Of a DNA stretch of 44,219 nt, positions 17,501-23,707 are shown piece after piece (position 1 is the first letter of the stretch; every line of letters starts with the position of its first letter). The stretch comes from CALLPQ01 sp039819545 (GTDB lineage: Bacteria; Pseudomonadota; Alphaproteobacteria; Caulobacterales; Parvularculaceae), in assembly GCA_039819545.1 (NCBI GenBank), contig JBCBRS010000026.1:1-44219 (forward strand), in the 5' to 3' direction. A program made the position numbers and the translations under genes. Under the pieces are notes generated by a model. The model searched no databases and was not told the origin of the DNA. It was given only the letters and a program-made list of their open reading frames with translations.

Positions 17501-20003
17501 TCTGGAAATCACCTATGGCGATGCCAATAATGATGGCATTATCGATCATTCCGTAATTACGCTATTTTCAGATCAGGGTAATGGCGGCGGTGCCCATAAT
17601 GATGATCTTCTGGGAACCATCACCGTCTTTGGTGACATCATTACCGAAGACGATATCGAGCACAGCGCTGCGCCGACCTATGGTATCGTGCGGGGCATTG
17701 ATCGGCTGGAGGAGGCATTGCAGCCGCTGGCGGTTTCGGAAGATACCGGGCCGATTGCCCCGCCCAATGATTTGCCTACGGCTGATGAGTTTGGTGTCAT
17801 CAACACAACCACGCCTGTGTTTGGTGTTGCCGGGGAGGCGTTAATCTCTGGCAATCACGGAGAGGGTCTTGAGCTTGGCCATGACCCGGCTCTGGCGATT
17901 GCCAACGGGACATTCGTGCTTAGCTTTAATGCCGACGATGTCAGTGGCCGCAAAACGCTTTTCTCAAAAGACGGGAACGGCTTTGATGATGGCGGGCACC
18001 TGACGGCTTCTATCGAAAATGGTGTTTTGATGGTGCGCCAGCAATCGGACAGTCGTTCGGAATTGCTCGTTGTGCCAAACGTGACCATTAATGAGGGCCA
18101 GACCTATCACCTGGCGGTAAGCTTTGGTGCCGGCGGCCTACGGGTCTATCTCGATGGGGACCTGGTTGATGTGGAGTTCGGGTTCCAGCAGGGTCTGGAG
18201 GCGAATACGCGCTCGCTCTTGCTCGGCGCATCGGGACGTCATCGGCGTACGGATGATGATACGCCGCGGGATGCCTTTGACGGGGCGTTGGCGAATTTCG
18301 CGGTGTATGACCGCGCCCTCACCGATAGTGAAATCGCCACGCTGGCCGGGGCTGTCGAACCCGTCTCCGGCGGTATGGACGGCGCAGACTCCATTGTTGG
18401 TACCATTGGCGATGATGTGATCAACGGCTTTGGCGGCAATGACACCATTGAGGGGGGACGCGGCGCGGACCTGATCGATGGTGGTGACGGCAATGATCTG
18501 ATTGATGGCGGTGTGCGCGAGGATACGCTTCTCGGCGGCAATGGCGCTGATACCATCAATGGCGGTAGCGGCATTGACAGCGTCGTTGGCGGCGCCGGCA
18601 ATGATGAACTTGCCGGTGGAACCAATCACGATACGGTACGCGGCGATGCGGGCGATGACATCCTGTTCGGTGAAGGCGGGCAAGACCTCCTTGAAGGCGG
18701 TATTGGCAATGATCTTCTGGATGGTGCTGGCGGTGACGATACACTCAATGCGGGCGACGGTGATGATGAGGCCTACGGCGAATCGGGCCGCGACCTGATT
18801 AATGGCGGCCTTGGCAATGATCTGCTTAATGGCGGTCAGAACCACGACACGATTAGCGGCGGCGATGGAAACGATACGCTGCACGGTGAGTCCGGCTTTG
18901 ACGAGCTTGTTGGCGGCGCTGGCGATGATTTCCTTGAGGGCGGTGTCGGCGACGATATCCTCCTGACCGGGGACGGCGATGATGAAACCGATGGCGGAAA
19001 AGGCCGAGATTTGATCGATGGCGGTCTCGGTAATGATCTTCTCGGCGGCGGTACCAACCACGACACGATCACCGGCGGTGAGGGGAACGATACGATCCTC
19101 GCCGAAGCGGGTTTTGATGTTGTGGATGGCGGCAATGGCGACGATGAGATCGATGCGGGCCGTGGCAACGACATCGTCGATGCGGGTAATGGTGACGATA
19201 CCGTTTATGGTGGTTCAGGTGCTGATGATATCACCGGTGGGCTAGGTGATGACTTCATCACCGGTGGTACCAACCACGACACGATCAGCGGCGGTGAGGG
19301 GAACGATACAATCCTCGCCGAAGCGGGCTTTGATGTTGTGGATGGCGGCAATGGCGACGATGAGATCGATGCGGGCCGTGGCAACGACATCGTCGATGCG
19401 GGTAATGGTGACGATACCGTTTATGGTGGTTCGGGTGCTGATGATATCGCCGGTGGGCTTGGTGACGACTTCATCACCGGTGGTACCAACCATGACACCA
19501 TCAGCGGCGGTGAAGGCAACGACACCATCGCCGGTGACGCCGGCATCGACATTATTGATGGCGGCAGTGGCGACGACGATATTGAAGGCGGCGTTGGCAA
19601 TGATGAAATTGCAGCCGGCGCGGGCAACGACTCCATCGATGGCGGTTCAGGCCGCGACCTCGTCAATGGTGGTCTCGGCGATGACTGGATTGCCGGCGGT
19701 TCCAATCATGACACGCTGATCGGTGGTCTTGGCAATGATACCCTTGAAGGCAATTCGGGGGAGGATGTCTTTGTCTTTGCCGACGAATTCGGTATGGATT
19801 TCATTGAGGATTTTGGCGAACAGCCCGGCGAGGACATGATCGACCTCTCAGCGGTCACCGGCATTACCGACTTTGACGATCTGATCAATAATCATCTGTC
19901 TACGGACGCCAGCGGAAATGCCGTTATCAGCGATGGGGCCAACTCCATCACCCTGAACGGCGTGGAGATCATGGCGCTCGTTGCCGACGACTTTATCTTC
20001 TAA
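14583..20003 (+). CDS. Giant RTX protein with three LamG-like domains (type I secretion substrate)
   Basis: The protein has 1806 residues and no Sec signal. The start is the ATG at 14583, preceded by GGAGAG at 14573. Three concanavalin/LamG-like domains (about 1-200, 540-740 and 1070-1260) share FNADD(V)FGRxTLFSKDG, (G)GHLTVWIENG, QQSDSxSE and DGxLV motifs; this fold usually binds glycans or surfaces. The first two are each followed by a short RTX block (GGAGNDT type) and a domain with TFYFQTLINAK, NDNIHDHWVD, VTDFSRAEGD and IVIEGHTTQI that resembles a type I secretion target domain. A long RTX array (about 1260-1720) and the final secretion domain end the protein. Repeats of about 535 and 532 residues show that it grew by module duplication. 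It is followed by a strong terminator, so it is probably monocistronic. Likely a calcium-stabilised surface or extracellular adhesin; ligand unknown. Confidence 0.9.
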   Translation: MNQGVVNGNTPVFAIEGETVFSGDREDFLDAGNPAALAIPNGTIALTFNADDVFGRNTLFSKDGNGFDNGGHLTVWIENGRLIVRQQSADKSEQIAVPNVLINAGDTHQLAVSFGEDGLKIYLDGILVAAEPEFEQGLEANDRALLIGASGANRTDDGQTPRDPFDGSISDIYVYNSQLETDDFVALASEADAALGAAAQAVVDAGELAPAFAQTREIANTTQTYLDLARDYGFNEDGSLASGVQIENGTDNADAITGDAMADAINGGFGDDAISGGAGNDTVQGDYGNDTLSGGAGRDVLDGGHGEDTLNGGDGDDLLISRSDGGEGYVAFDPDRDEGDPLGELDPVTGKLYPDQPIPSDDVLTGGAGADTFYFQTLINAKERFIEEHTDDDGTISWNRVAGENDNIHDHWVDVIGNDVITDFSRAEGDRIVIEGHTTQIREISYGDSNGDGVVDFSVIQLISRQGNNGGAHNNDLLGTITVYGDLVTDSDIEHSAGPTYGIVRDIDGLAEALSPLAVSQDTGPIDPPADVPLFQDFGLVNGKLPVFGIAGDRVFDGDPDSALDAGHSAALAVANGTIALTFNADDVFGRHTLFSKDGRDFDNGGHLTVWIENGQLKIRQQSDSESEHLTVPNVLINAGEDHHLAVSFGDDGLKIFLDGALVAAEPEFKQGLELNERSLLIGGSGTHRSDDGQDPRDVFEGTISDVAVYAEQLEGLDVTELAGEVNALFEEDALYDIATEDLLPAFAQLHHGSDTARALAAQYEINLRGELIDARPIEAGTDGADILVGSAVGDAINGGFGDDQIDGAVGNDVLQGFYGNDTLLGGAGDDVLDGGHGEDTLIGGDGNDLLIAQSDAREPDVAFDPNRDEGDPYNELDPATGKLYPDQPIPADDVLTGGAGADTFYFQTLINAKRRFIEEHTNDDGSIRWSGVAGENDNIHDHWVDAIGNDVVTDFSRAEGDRLVIEGHTTQILEITYGDANNDGIIDHSVITLFSDQGNGGGAHNDDLLGTITVFGDIITEDDIEHSAAPTYGIVRGIDRLEEALQPLAVSEDTGPIAPPNDLPTADEFGVINTTTPVFGVAGEALISGNHGEGLELGHDPALAIANGTFVLSFNADDVSGRKTLFSKDGNGFDDGGHLTASIENGVLMVRQQSDSRSELLVVPNVTINEGQTYHLAVSFGAGGLRVYLDGDLVDVEFGFQQGLEANTRSLLLGASGRHRRTDDDTPRDAFDGALANFAVYDRALTDSEIATLAGAVEPVSGGMDGADSIVGTIGDDVINGFGGNDTIEGGRGADLIDGGDGNDLIDGGVREDTLLGGNGADTINGGSGIDSVVGGAGNDELAGGTNHDTVRGDAGDDILFGEGGQDLLEGGIGNDLLDGAGGDDTLNAGDGDDEAYGESGRDLINGGLGNDLLNGGQNHDTISGGDGNDTLHGESGFDELVGGAGDDFLEGGVGDDILLTGDGDDETDGGKGRDLIDGGLGNDLLGGGTNHDTITGGEGNDTILAEAGFDVVDGGNGDDEIDAGRGNDIVDAGNGDDTVYGGSGADDITGGLGDDFITGGTNHDTISGGEGNDTILAEAGFDVVDGGNGDDEIDAGRGNDIVDAGNGDDTVYGGSGADDIAGGLGDDFITGGTNHDTISGGEGNDTIAGDAGIDIIDGGSGDDDIEGGVGNDEIAAGAGNDSIDGGSGRDLVNGGLGDDWIAGGSNHDTLIGGLGNDTLEGNSGEDVFVFADEFGMDFIEDFGEQPGEDMIDLSAVTGITDFDDLINNHLSTDASGNAVISDGANSITLNGVEIMALVADDFIF
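14616..17816 (+). repeat. Two tandem LamG + RTX + secretion-domain modules (about 1.6 kb each)
   Basis: The equivalent PVF motif that opens each LamG domain lies at 14616, 16221 and 17817, giving unit lengths of 1605 and 1596 bp. Units 1 and 2 are full modules; the third consists of the LamG part only and runs into the long RTX array. Protein similarity between units is high along the whole length (for example DQPIPxDDVLTGGAGADTF in both). Confidence 0.85.
18624..19703 (+). repeat. RTX super-repeat: five units of 216 bp (eight nonapeptides each)
   Basis: The codons for the marker NHDT occur at 18624, 18840, 19056, 19272, 19488 and 19704, always 216 bp apart. Each unit is eight nonapeptides, and the first of each has Asn in place of the usual Gly (NHDTxxGG instead of GxDxxxGG). 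Units 3 and 4 (19056-19271 and 19272-19487) differ at only about 7 of 216 bases by hand count, indicating a recent duplication. Confidence 0.9.
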
Positions 20004-20072
20004 TCCCGGCTTTGCCCCAAGGGGTCTTAACACGTGGGTCTTAACACGGGGGTCATAACGCCCCCGACCCCT

Positions 20073-20107
20073 GCCCTGAATGGTTGCCCGCCATTCAGGG
20101 CTTTTTT
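20073..20107 (+). terminator. Rho-independent terminator of the second RTX gene
   Basis: GCCCTGAATGG at 20073-20083 pairs perfectly with CCATTCAGGGC at 20091-20101 around a 7-nt loop and is followed by six T. It lies 70 bp after the RTX stop codon. The T-run is only on the plus-strand side. Confidence 0.9.
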
Positions 20108-20113
20108 ATCTCG

Positions 20114-21166
20114 CTATACATCTTTACACAGACGATGGGTCAAATCTAAAAACCGATCAATGTCAATTTGCGGTGTGGCGTAGGAACAGATCAGCCGGTG
20201 CATGGTGCCGTTTGCCGGGTCGCCAGGGGTGATCCACGGATAGAACTGCGCCCCGGCAGCGCGTAATTGATCGGCCACATCACCGGGGAAGGAGACGAAG
20301 ACTTCGTTTCCGTCGGTTGGATACCATAAGGTCACGGCCTCTATTTGCGCCAACCCTGCGCAAAGAGCGGTGGCCCGGGCATTGGCCGTTGCGGCGAGGT
20401 CAAGCCACAGATTATCAGCCAGCCACGCATCAATTTGTGTACTGATATATCGATGTTTGGAGAGAAGATGGCCCGCGCGTTTACGACGAAACTCAAAGTC
20501 CTTTGCCTTGTCCTTATCGAAAAAGATCACCGCCTCTGCCATGAGACAGCCATTCTTCGTGGCGCCCAGACATAAAACATCGACGCCTGCCCGCCAGCTC
20601 ATCTGTGCCGGCGTCAGGCCGGTTGTTGCCAACGCATTGGCGAAGCGGGCCCCGTCCATATGAACCATCAGCCCATGGTCGTGGGCCCACTGGCACAGCG
20701 TTTGGAGATCTGCCTGCGTATAGGCCGTGCCGCATTCGGTCAGTTGGGTGAGCGACAAGACATGGGCCGGGCTACCGTGGGGGGGACGCTCAGGAAAACC
20801 GCTCAGGGTTTTTGCCGCCGCGTCCACGGTCAGCGTGCCACCGTCACCGGGGATGGTGCACAGCTTTGCCCCGCCGGTAAAAAATTCAGGTCCGGCGCAC
20901 TCATCCATCTCGATATGACTTTGCGCATGACAGAGCACCATGCCATAGGGCGGCGTCAGGACACTGAGGGCGAGGCCATTGGCCGCCCCGCCGGTGGTCA
21001 CGAAATAGACCGCGGCGTCACACTCAAAGACCTCATTGATGCGGGCGATGGCGCGGTCAGTTATCGCATCACCGCCATAGGCCGGGTGGGCGGCCTCGTT
21101 GGCGTCGGCAAGGGCGGCCATAATCTGCGGATGGGCACCGGTCCAGTTGTCAGAGGCAAAATGCAT
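20114..21166 (-). CDS. Low-specificity L-threonine aldolase family PLP enzyme
   Basis: The protein has 350 residues from the ATG at 21166. The frame is open further upstream into the MFS gene but without similarity. The family start MHFASDNWTGAHP and the motif PAYGGDAITDRA are typical of fold-type I threonine/beta-hydroxy amino acid aldolases, which split L-threonine or L-allo-threonine into glycine and acetaldehyde. The PLP lysine sits in LCLGATKNGCLMAEA, and the pocket segment MVHMDGARFANAL carries the Asp that contacts the PLP nitrogen. It begins 20 bp after the MFS gene stop, so the two are probably cotranscribed. The MFS protein may move an amino acid or related metabolite, though that link is inference. 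Confidence 0.88.
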   Translation of the reverse strand: MHFASDNWTGAHPQIMAALADANEAAHPAYGGDAITDRAIARINEVFECDAAVYFVTTGGAANGLALSVLTPPYGMVLCHAQSHIEMDECAGPEFFTGGAKLCTIPGDGGTLTVDAAAKTLSGFPERPPHGSPAHVLSLTQLTECGTAYTQADLQTLCQWAHDHGLMVHMDGARFANALATTGLTPAQMSWRAGVDVLCLGATKNGCLMAEAVIFFDKDKAKDFEFRRKRAGHLLSKHRYISTQIDAWLADNLWLDLAATANARATALCAGLAQIEAVTLWYPTDGNEVFVSFPGDVADQLRAAGAQFYPWITPGDPANGTMHRLICSYATPQIDIDRFLDLTHRLCKDV

Positions 21167-21186
21167 GGGGCGGTCCTTCTGAATGG

Positions 21187-22368
21187 TCAGGCTGGCGGCG
21201 AGATGCTGCGAAAACGGGCCATGGCGACAATGCCAACCAATGGGCCCAGCGCCAAGACCACAAATAGTCCCCGCCAACCAATAAGCGTCGCAAGCCAAGG
21301 CGCGGCCTGTACCGTCACGGTTGTCAGGGCAAAACCAAGGGCCGTCTGAAAAGTGAGGAGGGAGCCTGTGGCCTCGGGCGGGGCAACATCGGCCACTAAA
21401 GCCGAGAACTGAGCGGAGTCCGCGATCACCGCAAAACCCCAGACAAGAACGCAACTGATCACCAGTGCCGGGGGCGCTGCAAACAGGAGCGCGGTGACAA
21501 GCGCCATGCTGCCCGATAGCCCCATGGCGAGGATCGTGAGCTCCGCCTTGCCAAACCGGTCAGCAAAAAGACCGCCAAAAATACATCCTGCCGCGCCCAG
21601 GCTCACAGCGAAAAAGGCCGTCAGCTTACTGAGTGCCTGGGCATCGCTGGTCGTCATATGGGTATTGAAAGAGAGTGCGAGCGCTACACCGATCCACGCC
21701 CAGAAAGCATATAATTCCCACATATGACCAAGATAGCCGATATAGGCATAGCGGATACGCCGGTCTGTCCAGGCGAGCGACAGGGTCTTCCACTCAAAAC
21801 GGGCCGCTTGCAAGTGATTTGGCCCAAGGGACGTCATCAGGATGATCAGTTCCCCAACTAACGCAAGCCCGCTTGCCCCAAGAATAACCGCTTGCCAGTG
21901 GGTCCCGCCCAGAAAAGCCAACAAATGGGGCGTTGCTGAACCCAGTGTTAGCGCGCCCACGAGTAACCCCACCAACAAGCCGCGATCTTTCGTACCCCAC
22001 CCGGCGGCGATCTTCATACCCACCGGATAGACACCGGCAAGAAACGCCCCCGTCAGGCACCGCAAGAAGATTGCCATGGTGCTGCCCACCGGAACGGCAA
22101 GGATAAGAACATTGGCGCCAGCGGCGCACATCGCGCTCAGCGCAAAGACCCGTCGCGGGTCATACCGGTCGGCGAAACCCAGAACGGCATAGACCACCGC
22201 GCCGAGCGCAAACCCCAATTGCACACCGCTGGCAAGCAAGGCCCGCCGGCCCGCCGAAAGCGTCTCTTGCGCGGTCATATCGCCAATGACCGCAGACCCG
22301 GTAAACCATAGCCCCATCGCAAGACTCTCGGCGATGATTAGAAGGATGATAGCAGTGGGTTTTTTCAT
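21187..22368 (-). CDS. Major facilitator superfamily transporter
   Basis: This is an inner-membrane protein of 393 residues with about twelve hydrophobic segments. The first starts at residue 5 (TAIILLIIAESLAMGLWFTG). The loop between segments 2 and 3 carries the MFS-like GFADRYDPRRVF, and the second half repeats it as GGLFADRFGKAEL. The Glu/Gly-rich first helix (AESLAMGLWF) occurs in MFS groups annotated as cyanate/nitrate/sugar type, but the substrate cannot be assigned. The ATG at 22368 begins a plain KKP-positive N-terminus, as expected for an inside N-terminus. It is upstream of the threonine aldolase with 20 bp between them. Confidence 0.85.
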   Translation of the reverse strand: MKKPTAIILLIIAESLAMGLWFTGSAVIGDMTAQETLSAGRRALLASGVQLGFALGAVVYAVLGFADRYDPRRVFALSAMCAAGANVLILAVPVGSTMAIFLRCLTGAFLAGVYPVGMKIAAGWGTKDRGLLVGLLVGALTLGSATPHLLAFLGGTHWQAVILGASGLALVGELIILMTSLGPNHLQAARFEWKTLSLAWTDRRIRYAYIGYLGHMWELYAFWAWIGVALALSFNTHMTTSDAQALSKLTAFFAVSLGAAGCIFGGLFADRFGKAELTILAMGLSGSMALVTALLFAAPPALVISCVLVWGFAVIADSAQFSALVADVAPPEATGSLLTFQTALGFALTTVTVQAAPWLATLIGWRGLFVVLALGPLVGIVAMARFRSISPPA

Positions 22369-22420
22369 GAGGTTTTCGGCACGAGGATTTGCCTACCGTA
22401 GATCGCAACGTCGCTGAAGC

Positions 22421-22837
22421 TCAAGGGTGTTTTCTGCGTAGGAAGTCGGCAAACATTGGAACAGTAAAATCAAGGTCTCCATGCTCGGGGCTGTAGATCA
22501 TGCCTTTATGGATAATTTTAGCGCGCCGGGGCCCAAGTTTGTTTTGTGCCTCGCCTAATTTATCGGCAATATCAGAAGACCGGTACGGGCCGTCACCGAG
22601 CGCGGCCATGGCGAAAACATAGTCTTTTTCTTTAGGCGTCAGGTGGCCGGGTCGTACACGGAAGAACCCTTCATCCAACCGTTGAAGGGCGATGTGCGCC
22701 GGTTTCCGAAGACTTTTGCGTTGAAGCGCTATCTGTACCGCGTGAATAGTCTCATCGAGCCCTGCCAATTTTGGGGGCGTGGTCCCCGCGCTGGGAGCGA
22801 AAGGATTTCCCACAGGGTCCACACAGAAGTATATCAA
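22421..22837 (-). pseudogene. Remnant of an AAA ATPase with its catalytic core deleted
   Basis: This frame of about 139 codons contains two pieces of one family of AAA ATPases. VGNPFAPSAGTTPPKLAGLD (from about residue 9) is the usual N-terminus (NPF.PG.GTPPP.LAGRD), running to RKPAHIAL where the P-loop strand should start. It then jumps to LDEGFFRVRPGHLTPKEKDY and the winged-helix end (SSDIADKLG, IIHKGMIYSPEHGDLDFTVP). The Walker A, Walker B and sensor regions are absent, so some 200 to 250 residues are missing in frame. There is no good ATG: only TTG at 22837 or GTG at 22822 or 22813, without a ribosome site. It is most likely a pseudogene. A small protein that kept the DNA-binding end is a less likely alternative. 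Confidence 0.7.
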
Positions 22838-22923
22838 TATCTAACCCTGTATATCTGAATAAGGGTATAAAGGGTTATAAATGGGTAGATATCGATAGAC
22901 TCTCTGCGGCATCTATTTGCGCC

Positions 22924-23622
22924 TCACGCCGTAAGACCTTTAATACCCTTTTGAAAACGCCCAAAATTTTCGATAATCCGCGCTGCGCCGGCGTCTGTTA
23001 GCCTTTCGGCGTGGCCTTCGAAGCAATGGCTGCCGCCGGTGAAGCCCCAGACGGTCATGCCGGCGGCGAGGCCGGCTTTCACCCCCTGTACGCTATCTTC
23101 GATAACAAGGCATGTGCCCGGTGCGACATCCAGTTTTTGGGCCGCGTAGAGAAAAACATCGGGGGCCGGTTTACCCTCGGCCACAAGGTCGGCGGAATAG
23201 ACGTGGGGGGCAAGAAGATCCCACAGGCCGGTGCGTTCCAGTTTTGAGGTGAGCAATGGCGTCCGGGAGGAGGAGGCAACGGCGATGGGAATGGTCGGCT
23301 TCTGATCGCGCAGGGTGCGAATACAGTTTTCCGCACCCGAAATTGCTTTCAGCTTGTGTTTATTCCGCCGTCTCGTTTCGATCAGCCCTTCGAAGAGGCT
23401 TTCGTCTGGCATCTCCCCGTGAATATCCCGGTAGGCGTCTTCAAGCTTACGGCGGAAAATATCGTCCCGATACCCCGTAAATATCCGGATCAGGTCTGGT
23501 GCCTCCCAGGTAAAGCCACGCGATTTCAGAAAAGCAACTGATGCGTCAAGGCCAAGTGCCTCGCTATCGACGAGGACACCGTCGCAGTCGAAAATGATAG
23601 CGCTGAATTGACGAGCGGTCAT
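22924..23622 (-). CDS. HAD-superfamily phosphatase/phosphomutase (beta-phosphoglucomutase-like)
   Basis: The protein has 232 residues from the ATG at 23622. HAD motif I is FDCDGVLVDSE with the nucleophile Asp, motif II is the Ser in VASSSRT, motif III is the Lys in GKPAPDVF, and motif IV is IEDSVQGVKAG. The helical cap between motifs I and II (FTGYRDDIFRRKLEDAYRD) places it in subclass I, next to beta-phosphoglucomutases and sugar-phosphate phosphatases such as the YieH/YqaB types. It probably dephosphorylates or isomerises a small phosphosugar in the cytosol; the substrate is unknown. It lies after hppA with a terminator between, so it likely has its own promoter near 23640. Confidence 0.85.
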   Translation of the reverse strand: MTARQFSAIIFDCDGVLVDSEALGLDASVAFLKSRGFTWEAPDLIRIFTGYRDDIFRRKLEDAYRDIHGEMPDESLFEGLIETRRRNKHKLKAISGAENCIRTLRDQKPTIPIAVASSSRTPLLTSKLERTGLWDLLAPHVYSADLVAEGKPAPDVFLYAAQKLDVAPGTCLVIEDSVQGVKAGLAAGMTVWGFTGGSHCFEGHAERLTDAGAARIIENFGRFQKGIKGLTA

Positions 23623-23653
23623 TGTGTCGTTGTGACGACCCTGCGCCCAAAAG

Positions 23654-23685
23654 AAAAGCCCCGGTACGGTCGCACCGGGGCTTTT
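23654..23685 (-). terminator. Rho-independent terminator of hppA
   Basis: AAAAGCCCCGGT at 23654-23665 is perfectly complementary to ACCGGGGCTTTT at 23674-23685 around an 8-nt loop. On the minus strand the stem ends in TTTT and continues TTTTCTTTT. It lies about 20 bp after the hppA stop. Confidence 0.88.
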
Positions 23686-23707
23686 CAATCCATAGATATG
23701 AAAGCTT

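Noticed and set aside
18624..19703. A CRISPR-like regular repeat pattern
   Set aside because: The 216-bp units are coding nonapeptide repeats read in frame, without short identical repeats separated by unique spacers.
18138..19888. Minus-strand frames with internal repeats opposite the RTX array of the second giant gene
   Set aside because: Their repetition is inherited from the 27-bp RTX unit on the coding strand; no family resemblance.
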